Translations under genes and position numbers: made by a program
Notes under the pieces: model-generated
Told to the model about the DNA's origin: nothing
The model's database searches: none
The model's input: only the letters and a program-made list of their open reading frames with translations
NCBI GenBank assembly: GCA_003990745.1
Contig: RBNI01001494.1
Span: 1 to 22,184 of the forward strand
Length of the DNA stretch: 22,184 nt
Origin: Jimgerdemannia flammicorona
Taxonomy: Eukaryota; Mucoromycota; Endogonomycetes; Endogonales; Endogonaceae
Direction of reading: 5' to 3'
Shown here: positions 1 through 9,456 of the stretch, piece after piece
Layout of the letters: each line of letters starts with the position of its first letter
Position numbering within the stretch: the stretch's first letter is position 1

Positions 1-276
1 CCCCTACTCCTTCCCAATGAAAGACCACTTTGTCTAACACTATTGCCACCCTCCCACCACTCTGCTCACAGATCTTTACCACCAGACTGCGATGTCGGCC
101 CCCCTGAGGACCCCACCCCACCCACCATCCAGTCAGCAGATCCCCCAACAGCTCCTCCCACCTTAACACCTTCTCCCATAGCCCCAACCGCTGCCCCTCC
201 TCAAAAACAAAAAGCCAATGACCTACAATTCCCACCCATATTGCTAGTACCCACCTTACAACTCTCTCCTTCTTAG
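1..276 (+). other. C-rich, proline-rich open reading stretch (unidentified)
   Basis: The + strand is open from the first base to a TAG at 274-276 and would encode a Pro/Thr/Ser-rich tail with repeated P-T-P-P and A-P-P runs. I see no ATG in this frame, so it can only be the C-terminal end of something starting outside the window, or chance openness caused by C-rich composition. It differs sharply from the AT-rich, CpG-poor DNA that begins near 266 and still holds CG dinucleotides (tgcgatgtcgg near 90). No domain is recognisable. The stop falls just inside the inverted arm, which suggests the frame was cut by the element insertion. Confidence 0.25.
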
Positions 277-505
277 CTTTCAACATTCTTGTCAAGGTCT
301 TTTAATTTTGGTCTAGTATTGTTATACTATTTGGATGATCAAAAGTCCAGTAATATACATTTTTCTCAGAAAGTAGTATATTTATAGTATAGTTGTCTAA
401 TATATTAGATTTATATATTAAAGAGTTGTATGTTTGATGCTGTACACTAGAAGTGATTCTGATATCATTTACTTCTAGAGAATTTCCTCTAAGGAATCTT
501 TTAGC
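266..505. repeat. Left arm of a ~238-bp inverted repeat
   Basis: This AT-rich stretch is the reverse complement of 2903-3141 with scattered transitions. Shared landmarks are cttcttagctttt at the outer edge, ggtcttttaattttggtcta, tttctcagaaagt, gtctaatatattagatt, and gagaatttcctctaag at the inner edge. The two arms flank a chromovirus pol relic head-to-head. LTRs of one retrotransposon should be direct repeats, so these are either two oppositely oriented solo LTRs, one inverted LTR, or the ends of a foldback element. No ORF lies inside. Confidence 0.8.
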
Positions 506-1140
506 AAAATCTCCACAATCAAAGATTGGTCTAGACCTAAGAAACTGAAAGACTCTCAGTCATTCCTAGGACTAGCAAACTATTACCAATGATTTATTGC
601 AAACTTTGCCAAGATCACTACTACCCTCACTCAAATAACCAAGTATAGTAAAAAAGAAAGACAGTCCTGGACTATAAAACAAGAAAAAGACTTCAACAAT
701 CTTGTAAATTGGAGACCTGAACAAGATATAGCCTTTTAAGCTCTGAAAGATACCTTGATAATTACTCCAGTACTTTAAATAGCAAACCCTATATGAAGTC
801 ACTACTGATGTCTCTGATCTAGCTCTTGGAGTAGTATTTATGCAAAAAGAATACCCTGTGGTCTATCATTCTCACAAATTCAATAATACTGAAATTAACT
901 ATATAACTTATGAGAAGGAAATATTAGCTATCATAGATACTCTGATTAAATAGCAACCCTATCTCAAAAGAGCACACTTTACTGTTTTAACAGACCACAA
1001 ATTATTAGTCAACATTAAGACCCAGACTACTCTTTTTCAAAAGCAAGCCAGATGGATGAAAGTTCTCACCAACTTTGACTATAAAATCTAGTATCACCCT
1101 AGTAAGAAGAATATTATTGCTAATATAATTTCTAGATTAC
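506..1140 (+). pseudogene. RT C-terminus and RNase H fragment of the chromovirus
   Basis: The first part reads IKDWSRPKKLKDSQSFLGLA followed by NYYQ-stop-FI, which matches the RT thumb/connection consensus (FLGLANYYRRFI) with CGA turned into TGA. From about 793 an RNase H domain follows: TDVSDLALGVVF around the first catalytic Asp, YITYEKEILAI around the Glu, and LTDHKLLV with the third Asp. It ends in NIIANIISRL, the degraded NVVADALSR tether. A Trp in the helix region has become TAG (IK-stop-QPYL). Upstream RT including the YVDD box is absent. The match of spacing and motifs to gypsy RNase H is strong, but the reading frame is broken. Confidence 0.85.
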
Positions 1141-1379
1141 TAATTGAAGAGGTTATCTAAACTCTCACTTTAGTTACTAACTCTATCATAGAACAAATCA
1201 TTACAGCATATGCCAATGACAAAGAAGCCCAAGCACATAAAGGAAGAAGTCTGAGTAACTATAAAAAAAAAAAAAAACCCCCAAACACTCTGAGAAATCC
1301 TAAGCAATGATAATATTGATAAGCATATCCAGTATCATCAATACTAACTGAAGGACAATACTATCTATTACAAAGATAG

Positions 1380-2460
1380 ATTGTATATTCCTAATAATTG
1401 AGATCTCTAAAGAACTATCCTATTTAAATATCATGATGCTCCTATAGCTAGATATTTAGAATTTGATAAATACTATGAAGTTATTTTCTGAAACTTCTAT
1501 TGGCCCTACATAGCAGATTAGCTAAAGATCTATATCACTTCCTGTGATATCTGCCAATGCAATAAGTCCTCAACACTAGCAAAACTTAGCCTACTCTATC
1601 CCATCTCAGTACTATCTGCTAATTGGGAACAAATCTCTATAGACTTCATTTTATAACTACTCTGAACCAAAATGAGAAAGATGTAATTATTATCTTTATA
1701 GACTATCTCAGCAAACAAGCCTATTTTATGCTAACTACTACTACTGTAATAGTACTAAATATAGCCACACTCTTGTTTGACAATATCTTCTGCTATCATA
1801 ATTTTCCCAAGATTATTATTAGTGATCAAGATCTGAAATTCACCAGCTATTTCTGAAAAGCTCTCTATGTATATCTTGGAATGAAACTTGTACTATTTAT
1901 AGCCCTCTATCCTGAAACTGATGGCCAAACTGAAATAATGAACTGAACTCTGAAACAAATACTAAGGAACTATATTTTCTATAGATAAGATAATTGGCAT
2001 AAACACCTTACTGCAGTCAAGTTTGTCTACAATAACAGTAAGCAAACCTCTCTTGGAATGACTTCATTCTTTGCCAATATAGAACAAAATCCAAATATCC
2101 TCTTAACACTTATCCAAACTACTGATAAACTCTTCACTATTGAAGCTATTAAAGAATTCCTACTTTAAATATATAATTTAAGTTATATTGCAATTGAGAA
2201 TTTATCCCAAGCTTAAGAATAACAGTTATAGTATATCAATTAGCATTACCAAGAAGAAACTTTTGATATCAGAGAAAAAGTCCTACTAGATATCTAAGGA
2301 TACCAAGTTGATAATCTCAAGTACAGACTATCTACAAAGCTGAACAGCAAATTCATTGGACCATTCAAAGTCATTGTATAAGTCTCCTCAACTTCCTACA
2401 AATTGGAACTATCAGACACTATTAAGATTCATCCAGTCTTCAATATTTAATATCTCAAGC
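1380..2460 (+). pseudogene. Chromovirus integrase relic
   Basis: The N-terminal zinc-binding part is visible as YHDAPIARYLEFDKYYEV and TSCDICQCNKSS (the C-x2-C pair is kept; the second His is changed to Arg). The catalytic core has Asp in WEQISIDF (codon 1641-1643), Asp in ISDQDLKFT (~1824) and Glu in DGQTEIMN (~1932), the usual D,D-35-E arrangement of gypsy integrases. The GPY/F module reads KFIGPFKVI near 2350 and is followed by YKLELSDTIKIHPVFNI. Internal stops occur at expected Arg/Trp/Gln positions (for example F-stop-NFYWP, N-stop-TLKQ). It once joined cDNA ends to target DNA and is now dead. Confidence 0.85.
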
Positions 2461-2529
2461 AATATAATAAAAACAATGATGACCTATTCTTGAACTGAAC
2501 TGCAAAACCATCTATATCTATCATTATAA

Positions 2530-2700
2530 ATGACCAAGAAGAATATAAAATTGAATAAATCCTCAACAAATATGGCCATAAGAACCATTCAGAATATCTT
2601 ATCAAATAGAAAGGTTATCTGATCTATAATACAACATAGGAACCCAAGACCAACCTCCAGAATGCCACTGACTTAGTTCAAGAATATAATTCTTTAAACA
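2530..2700 (+). pseudogene. Chromodomain at the integrase C-terminus
   Basis: After the GPF module the frame reads EEYKIE-stop-ILNKYGHK, then HSEYLIK-stop-KGYLIYNTT-stop-EP and NLQNATDLVQEY. This fits the chromodomain consensus (EYEVEKILDSR, YLVKWKGY, TWEPxxNL), with both aromatic-cage Trp codons changed to stops. In chromoviruses this domain tethers the integration complex to modified histone tails. Its presence assigns the relic to the chromovirus branch, unlike the dUTPase elements further right, where I see no such domain. Confidence 0.85.
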
Positions 2701-2902
2701 ACTGAAACCTGAATACTCTGGTACCTATCAGTCAATATTATATATTACCCCTCCTGAATATTAAGTACTCTTATAATTATTATGAATGAAATCAAAAACT
2801 CAGTAAGATAAGACAAAAGAATACCAACTTTCTAGAAAATAGCAAAACTGAAAGCCAGTCTATTCTTTCTATACCACTAGTGGGAAATAAGGTATAGATA
2901 TT

Positions 2903-3141
2903 TAAGAAGATTTCTTAGAGGAAATTCTCCAGTAGTAAATAACATCAGAATTACTTCTGGTACATAGTATTGAATATATGACTTTTTAATATATGAATCT
3001 AATATATTAGACAACTGTACTATGAGTATATCACTTTCTGAGAAAAATAGATATTATTAGACTTTTGACTATCTAAATAGTATAACAACACTAGACCAAA
3101 ATTAAAAGACCTCAACAAGAATATCAAAAGCTAAGAAGAAG
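2903..3141. repeat. Right arm of the ~238-bp inverted repeat
   Basis: Reverse complement of 266-505 (see that entry). The inner edge is aagaagatttcttagaggaa and the outer edge is aaagctaagaag. It directly follows the chromovirus C-terminus and lies only a few bases before the direct repeat that starts at about 3145. Confidence 0.8.
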
Positions 3142-3144
3142 ACA

Positions 3145-4285
3145 GTTGTAAGTATACAACCTCCAAGCCATCAAAATCACATATCACTCTCTGAAAAAAT
3201 CTGGAAATCACATGCAATTTCATAAAACTAAGTCAAATCAAAGTTATAGAGTACAAAGCTGAATCAACTTGAAGTTACAGAATACAAGATTTATATAAAT
3301 AGAACCTTACCAATCAGAACTAAATGTATATATACTAAGTACTCAGATATATTGAAACAAAGAACTACAATAAACTAAATAAACAACTATAACTCTTGAA
3401 TATATATATGTACAAATATAACTACTAAGATCTACAATTATATCCATACTGACATTTGGAATGTCATTATCAACTAAGCCACACCTCTCCTACCTCTCAT
3501 TAATATGACACCTCTCTACTTTATAAAAGCCCAATAGAACATCCTGAACATGCTTAGTAAGATCTACTAAATCAGACAAATCTTAAGCTACTATTAAATC
3601 AGCTGCCTCCAGAAAGATATAGTTAAATACCACTATGATATAAATATTACTCAGATATCTTAATATCAGAAACTCATCACCTGCAAACATTGAGAACTCT
3701 TCTATAAGTACAGCACCTTTATTCTCTACCTCTAAGTTACTATAGCTGAAATAATTACCATTCTATCTTATGGACAAATCAATGATATAGTATAAGAACT
3801 CAACTATAAGTATATATATCGAGTATGTCTAGACTACAGACAGAACCTTCTTGTATCCCAATGACTACATCCTACAAATACCCTAAGTTGGATATACTAT
3901 AAAGGATATTTATGATATAATCTAGTTTGATAATAATAAAGCAGAAGATAATAATCTCTCTGATGCTGATATAATCTCCAGCTAAGAATCTCTATCAGCC
4001 CTGATCACTCTACCAACTTTGCTGATAAACTTACAACAGTTCATAACCACTTATAAGACCTATTGAGATAATGACTACTGGTATAAGTACTAATATATAT
4101 TTATCTCTAACTACTTCAACTATAATGAGAAAACCAGAGAATATAACCTATATCTCTAGACAACTCTTGAGATCAAACTGACAACTCAACCATCTGAGTA
4201 TAAGCAATATAAAGAACAGCTACCAGCTTACTATAACTCAGCAACATATAGTACTGTAACCTATAGAAGGTATACAGTATCACAT
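3145..4285 (+). repeat. Direct repeat copy 1 (leader plus decayed ORF-X)
   Basis: This block aligns colinearly with 9859-10245 joined to 16721-17500. Shared landmarks include caaagctga, ctgacatttggaatg, cagactacagacagaacctt, tgctgataaacttacaacag and ttacttcaactacaa-type strings. Copy 1 is far more decayed. Its ORF-X start codon is ATA instead of ATG, an early TAA follows ATCAAC, and most differences from copy 2 are C-to-T or G-to-A. Homology ends around 4285. Copy 1 is uninterrupted and so serves as the 'empty site' for the hAT insertion in copy 2. It begins tgtaagtatacaacc, which could be the start of a long LTR, but the opposite end is not seen. Confidence 0.75.
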
Positions 4286-4618
4286 AGTAGTTGCTGAGTC
4301 CTTCAAATATACCAGATTCTCTTCAAGGTGTATCTTTTAAACTAACTCAAGTTTGTTATAAGTAAGTTCTTATTAGAGTGCCTTCCCAAGATCTTATAGT
4401 CCTCAAACTTCTTATCTTTAACTATCTTGTTATCTTTTAGATTGTTTGCAAGGAAGTGTGTATAAGTGAACTTGACTAGAACTGACTTTATTTCAGAGGA
4501 AATAAGAGAAATATTTATACAAAATATAATTCAATAGTTGCTAAGATATAAAGCAAAATATAAATTCCAATAATTAAAATAAAATTCCAGGATAGGAAAA
4601 ACTGCTAAGTTCTAAGGT
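4286..4618. other. AT-rich gene-free interval
   Basis: No ORF of note and no homology to the continuation of copy 2. Read on the minus strand it contains ttgtataaatatttctc and a later aaataaagtcag, which resemble a TATA box and a polyadenylation signal. It may be the remains of the 3' LTR or 3' UTR of the minus-strand gypsy element whose coding part starts just to the right. This is only a composition-based guess. Confidence 0.3.
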
Positions 4619-4623
4619 CGGCA

Positions 4624-5370
4624 CTATGTAGCCACCCTAGCTTCTAGTACATCAATACAGCAGGCTAACAGGTCTCTGAAATCTGAGACTCTAATATATT
4701 TCAAGTTGGGGATCAACCATGGTACATATCTGAAGATCTGATAGATCTTCTTAGCTATCCTTGTTTTATGTATATCCATGGGAGTGGTATCTTGTAGCTC
4801 TTGAGTGCTGGCCTGTGGGAACTCCCAGCAGAGGAGGTTTCCTATTTCGTACTCCTGCCACATTTAGAGGCATTTGGTAGCAATGGTGATCCTTGTTTCC
4901 ATTTCTTGGCAGTAGAGGATAAAGTGATAAAGATCTGTAATACCCAGGTTAACACTAGAAGTCCTTTTTGTATAAGTCCTCATGGCTCTTCTGATGTCTT
5001 GGAATATTCTTTCTTTGACTGAGATGCCTTGGTAGTTCCTTGACCTTGAGGTTTGGTAAGCAGCAGGCATTTTGTTTGTAGTAAGTCTTTGAGCTATTTT
5101 GGGATTAGTGGGTCTTGTTAGTTGCTACTACTGTGGTTCCTTGATCCTTCTTTTATATTTCTCAAAATATCCATACTGTGGTCATAATGACTTACAGTTG
5201 GTCATCATTGCTTATCTCATATACTATATAATTTTCTTGTGCTCCAATCTAATGGCTTGTAAGGAAAGGCTGTCTTCTGTGCTGATGTCATCATTCTGGG
5301 GTCACTGTTACATCTTTCTTCTGAATAAGGATCTTCTCAAGTATTCTTATTCATTAGTCCAGTCCTGAAA
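4624..5370 (-). pseudogene. Unidentified ORF downstream of the integrase
   Basis: Two minus-strand frames, 5070-4864 and 4863-4624, are contiguous and in the same phase, separated by a single TAA, so they were probably one ORF of about 148 codons starting at ATG 5070 (MPAAYQTSRSRNYQGISVKE...). The same frame also reads well upstream to about 5370, with a few stops. The product would be rich in Arg, Ile and Tyr and contains four scattered Cys, including an adjacent pair near the end (DLLACCIDVLEARVAT). I see no known domain. It lies where some retroelements carry an extra C-terminal or env-like ORF, but nothing shows a signal peptide or membrane segment. It could also be the end of the polyprotein. 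Confidence 0.4.
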
Positions 5371-5649
5371 AATTTGCTGATCTTAAAACCTCTGGTAAGG
5401 GGTCAAAAAGTGGTGTTTATGAGCTGGTATCTTCTCTATATATTTTGGTATAATGGTGAAGGATTGCTCCCTTCATATAGAGTAAGGACCTAATTCTGAT
5501 CTTGACCAATCAGTTGATAGTTTGAACTCCTCTGACTTCAAAAGTCTCATGGATGAGTAGTTACTAGTGCTGTATCCCTTAGAGAATGGTCCAGACAGAT
5601 AGCCTACTAGTTATGGGATATACTGTTATGATTCGCAGACTAGAATCTC

Positions 5650-6797
5650 ATGGGCAGTTATTATGTTTTACTTCTCTTGTATAGATTCATAATACTTCTT
5701 GAGTCTGTTCCTATATACTGTAGTAGGCAGTATGGTCCCTGAGATTTTTCTAAGCCAGAAGGTAGTTCCTTTGATATCTTATACATAGAAGGGTCCTTCC
5801 CACTTGGACTCCAGTTTTTGCAACCATGAGACTTCTACTATATTTTAATATAGTAGGACCTTTTCTCCAATTTGGATGAGTTTTAGGGTCTTGTGATTCT
5901 TTTCTGCATTCTTTCTTATCAGTGCTTATGACTTGATGATATAATCTTCAGCCTTCTTTCTGATTTGGTATAGTCTCTGGATTTCTACATTGACCCATCT
6001 CTAAGTTAGATCTAGATTTATAGCTGAGGTTCCATCAGAATATTCTTCTCCAAAGAGTAGTTCCCTTGGGGTAAAGTGTGTGCTCTATGACCATATGTCT
6101 CATAGGACAGAGAGAGCAGTTGGGAGATAGTTATCCCAATTCTCATATGTCTCTGAGATCTTCACCAGGATGTTCTTGAGAGTCTTGTTGGTTCTCTCTG
6201 TCTGTCTATTTTCTTGAGAGTGGTATGCAGTGGTCTTGATGTGCTGGATCTTGTATTTCTGATACATTATCTCATAGAATCCATTCACAAATTCTGTGCT
6301 GCAGTCTGTTATAATTTGCTTCAGTGTCTTGTAGTGGCAGATGATTTCTCGGTACAGGAAGTCAGCTATAGAAAGGACATTGGCTTCTTGTAATGCTCCT
6401 GCTTCTATCCATTTGGTAAAGAGATTTACAATAACTATAATATAGCAGTTTTCTGATAGTATTACTGGTAGTGGCCCAATGATATCTATTGCAATGTGGT
6501 GGAAGGGGATAGGCTCAATTCTTGATGATCTGGATACCTGGTCTTACTGATCTTATTTCTGTTTTTGATACTTGTCACACCCTTTGACAAATTGGTGCAG
6601 GTCTTCTTCTATCTTGGGCCACTACATGGTTCTTCTTGCCTTGTTATATATATTGGTTCCTCCTAGGTGTTCTTGCTTGTATACTTCCTTCATTACTTGA
6701 TACTTCTTATATTTGGGTATTACTAGCTTTCCTCCTTTTCTGAGTGTAGTGTTGTCTAGTTCAAACTGTTTCCAAGTCTGGTTGATAATAGTCTGCT
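5650..6797 (-). pseudogene. Integrase of the minus-strand gypsy element
   Basis: The frame starts in a linker (EQTIINQTWKQFELDN). The zinc-binding region shows EHLGGTNIYNKARR and GCDKYQKQK, where the second Cys of the C-x2-C pair is Tyr. Core residues are Asp in IAIDIIGPL (~6485), Asp in IITDCSTEF (~6305) and Glu in RQTERTNKTLKN (~6197), with TAYHS between the last two, as in gypsy integrases. The C-terminus has the GPF module (WEGPFYV, ~5795) and ends around NRLKKYYES. Stops interrupt it at Trp/Gln positions. No chromodomain is visible, in contrast to the chromovirus at the left. Confidence 0.87.
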
Positions 6798-6808
6798 CCA
6801 CAGGTACC

Positions 6809-7984
6809 TCAGATTACATAGGAGATAACATATTCATATCCATCTTTCTTCTGAGCTAGGACTGCTCCAAGTCCTATAGTACTTGCATCTGTCTGCAGGA
6901 TGAATTCTAGGTTCCAATCTGGTCTTCTGAGGATAGGTACTTGGGTCAACCTGATCTTGAGTTCATTGAAGATTTCTTGGCATTCCTTGGTCCATTCAAA
7001 TTTGGTTTCCTTCTTCAGTAGCTTGTAGATAGGTGCTATAATGTTGGAGTATCTTTTGATGAATCTTCTATAGTAGCTAGCCAGTCCAAGGAAGGCATGG
7101 ACTTCTGTGGTCATTCTGAGTCTCAGGTAGGCTGCAACAGCCTCAATCTTCATGGGGTCTATGTGGATTTCAGTCTGGTTGATGAGGTGTCCTAGGTAGG
7201 TGATTTCTTGAGCTGCAAACTTACATTTCTTGGGCTTGATGTAAAGGCCATGCTCCTTGAGCTTCTTGAGAGCTAGCTGTATATAGTTGATATATTCCTG
7301 TATAGTGTTGCTGAAGATGATCACATCATCAACATTGATAAAGAGCTATTTTCTAATCTTATTGCTGAAGACTCTGTTCATCATTCACTGGAAACTTGCT
7401 GGGGCATTGCACATTCCAAATGGCATTTGCAGGTAGATATAGGTGGTGTCAGATATGATGAAGGCTGATTTCTCACTGGTATCTTAAGTAAAACCAATCT
7501 GATGGAAGTCTGAAAACAGATCCAAGGTGGTGTAGTATTTGGCTTCACTTCCAAGGATGGTAAGAATTTCTTGAATATTTGGCAAGAGCTATCTATCCTT
7601 CTTGGTGATGGCATTGAGCTTCCTGTAGTTAATACAGAGTCTTGACACAAACTCTCCAGGCTTGCTTCCTTTCTTTAAGGTGAAGACAATGGGTGAAGCC
7701 CAGGGACTAATAGCTTGCTTGATGATTCTGGCTTCTTCCATTTCCTTGAGTTCTGCTCACAGCCATTCTCTGTAGGCAGGTGGTATGGGTCTGGCTTTCT
7801 GATAGATAAGCTTAGTATCATTAGTATTAACTTCATGGTAGTACTTGGGTTCTTGATTGTGGATATCCCTGAAGTCTGTAGCAAGTACTCCTTTGTTCTG
7901 GTGCAGGATCTTGAGAAGTTGTTCTTCCAGGGGAAAGTTTTCTCCAATAGTATATGTGTGCTTGTTCTGGTCCTTATTTTTCAT
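6809..7984 (-). pseudogene. Reverse transcriptase with truncated RNase H
   Basis: A single phase runs from 7984 to 6809 with five stops. It shows PPAYREWL and EEARIIKQAISPWASPIV (fingers), LCINYRKLNAITKKDR, the first catalytic Asp in TLDLFSDFHQIGF, LQMPFGMCNAPASFQ, the active-site box NVDDVIIFSNT (7325-7333 encodes VDD), then ITYLGHLI and FLGLASYYRRFI. RNase H begins with FILQTDASTIGLGAVLAQKK and stops after about 30 residues. The catalytic Glu and later Asp of RNase H are absent, and the integrase linker follows within some 15 bases, so an internal deletion removed most of RNase H. The well-preserved 171-residue C-terminal piece (7324-6809) is the largest intact part. Confidence 0.92.
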
Positions 7985-8029
7985 GTGTTTAAGTTCAGTA
8001 ATCTTGGTAGCAGCATAGGCTCCTCTTTT

Positions 8030-8395
8030 AGTAGATCTAAAGCCTTGTTCTTCTCTCTTGGTCTTGATGAGTTCAATGGCTTCAGTGATCTTGGGTTTTT
8101 GATTTTGTGGATCAGCATCTGGCCAATTCTGTCATGCTTCTTGACTTTGAATAGAGTGGTGGGGTTGTAATTCCTGACTATGAGAAAGATCTCACCAGTA
8201 TAATCAGAGTCAATTACTCCTCCTTCAACTGAGATTTCACTTTTGGCCAGACTGCTTCTGGTCTTGATAATTCCAGTATGGTTCTCTGGCAGCTTGACTC
8301 CAATTCCAGTACCAAGTAGAGTAGTGGTCTGTGGTTCAAGGGTAGCATCTTGAATACTGGTAAGGTTTATTCCTATGGCTCCTTCAGTCTTATAT
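8030..8395 (-). pseudogene. dUTPase domain embedded in the gypsy polyprotein
   Basis: dUTPase hydrolyses dUTP to dUMP and limits uracil in cDNA. All five trimeric-dUTPase motifs can be followed on the minus strand: motif 1 AIGINLTSIQDATLEP (~8335-8385), motif 2 GIIKTRSSLAKS (~8245-8275), motif 3 GGVIDSDYTGEIF (~8187-8229, with the catalytic Asp and the stacking Tyr), motif 4 HDRIGQMLIHKI (~8101-8140) and motif 5 REEQGFRSTKRG (~8033-8060; family consensus RG..GFGST). A one-base slip near 8105 separates motif 4 from motif 5. The domain lies between protease and RT and reads directly into the RT frame. Confidence 0.85.
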
Positions 8396-8574
8396 TCTGG
8401 GGTCTTGGCTTTGAGGTAGAACTTCTTGACCTTGAGGATGATATCTGGTTCTTGTTCTTCCTCATCATCACTGTCAGCTTGAAGCTCTGGGGGCTGGTCA
8501 TCTTCTTTGGCTTTCCTTTTTGCTTCGGCAGCTTCTTGCTTGTATTTCTGTTAGCAGATTTTCCTGACTTCACT

Positions 8575-8665
8575 GATACAGGACCAGCAGTCATTCAGGT
8601 GTTCAGAGTAGTATATCCTAGTACCATAGGGGCATCTTCCTTGAGGGGCATAGCTATCAATGATC
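8575..8665 (-). other. Cys motif between protease and dUTPase (C-P-x-G ... D-C-x-S-C-I)
   Basis: The minus strand encodes EQ-stop-YNKIIDSYAPQGRCPYG and then YYSEHLNDCWSCISEVRK. Three cysteines (CPYG, DC, SC) with this spacing recur in the second dUTPase gypsy relic at 21484-21610, with the same flanking EEQ-x-Y-x-KI, Y-x-P and S-CI pattern. The conservation between two diverged elements suggests a functional mini-domain, perhaps metal-binding. I cannot name the family. It is followed by an acidic, Lys-rich linker (EAKRKAKEDDQ, DSDDEEEQE). Confidence 0.6.
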
Positions 8666-8869
8666 TTGTTGTATCACTGCTCATCTGTGAGCTTGGGTGT
8701 CTTATTCTTGTTCTTGTTCTCTGAGTATATAAAGACTTTAGTGTTCTCTTTATCTCCTTCCTCTATGTCTGGTAGGACTCCTTTATGGATATTAATAGAG
8801 ACTTGTATCTTTCTTCCTCTATAGTTGATCTATATCTTCTGGACATTGAGGTCAATGATAGTCTTGGCC

Positions 8870-9456
8870 TTGTAAAGCCATTAGTTACCAATGAGGATAT
8901 TATAGTTAGTGGTGCTTGTAACAATCATGTCTACTGGGATAGTAGCTCCTCCTATCTTGATGGGGACTTCTCAGATTTTGCCAAGAGGGGTAGCTCATGT
9001 ACCATCTGCTGTAACATAGACTTTCTTAGTGGACTCTTCAATGTTCCAGCCTAGACAGTCAATTGTCTTCTTGCTTATAAGGCATCCTCCAATACTGGTA
9101 TCAATGATGGTATCAAAGATACAGTCTTTGATCTGATATGAGGTATAGGCTGATGTCTTGCACTGGTCTTCAGATTCTTCACCTGAGTTTTTGGATTCTT
9201 CCTGTACATTATGAGCTTCTACAATCTTGTACTCTTGATTCTTAGCAGTAGTTATAAGTCCTACTTTCAACTGCTGTCTAAAGACAGAGACTTCAGCTAG
9301 CTGTCCAAAAGTAGCATTGATCTTCTGTTTCTTGAGGTCCTTGTAGATATGTATCATACTGGTGGATCTTGGTCTTGTATAGCTTTTGTTCCTTCTTGCT
9401 TTTGCTTTCTCCTGAGACTGGAGTAGTACCTTCAATGATTTGGCAGGCAGCTTCAT
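8870..9456 (-). pseudogene. Retropepsin-like aspartic protease of the gypsy element
   Basis: The frame 9456-8995 (continuing past a TGA to about 8870) holds the gypsy pre-protease segment ATFGQLAEVSVFRQQLKVGL, then FDTIIDTSIGGCLISKKTI, where DTS replaces the active-site DTG/DSG-A-x triad, and later NYNILIGN-stop-WLYKAKTII, matching the ILG-D/N-WL flap-to-dimer motif. The enzyme would cleave Gag-Pol. The glycine after DT/DS and the Ala are altered (DTSIGG for DTGAS-like), and stops occur after ADGT and before WLY. The ATG at 9456 is not a natural start; the gag frame (9664-9293) overlaps this one and a frameshift joins them. Confidence 0.75.

Larger units (their letters stand above)
506..2900 (+). 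mobile_element. Decayed Ty3/gypsy chromovirus pol (RT end, RNase H, integrase, chromodomain)
   Basis: A plus-strand retrotransposon polyprotein relic recognisable through many stops. In order it shows the RT C-terminal FLGLANYY motif (~560-590), RNase H, an integrase zinc finger and DD-E core, the GPF module and a chromodomain, which is the chromovirus domain order. The gag, protease and most of RT are missing, because the left inverted arm cuts into RT at about 506. By eye there is only one CG between 300 and 4600 (3820-3821), and the stops sit where Arg (CGA), Trp or Gln are expected, as after heavy C-to-T decay. It cannot encode working protein. Confidence 0.88.

Noticed and set aside
1262..1278. 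A-run followed by C-run (aaaaaaaaaaaaa ccccc) as a polyA tail of a retrocopy
   Set aside because: It falls inside the chromovirus region between RNase H and integrase, with no duplication or change of sequence type around it.
7715..8170. 151-codon plus-strand open frame
   Set aside because: It is antisense to the dUTPase/RT coding frame, hydrophobic only because it is the complement of Lys/Glu/Asp-rich codons, and has no independent motif. The same applies to 8350-8724 and 8785-9054.
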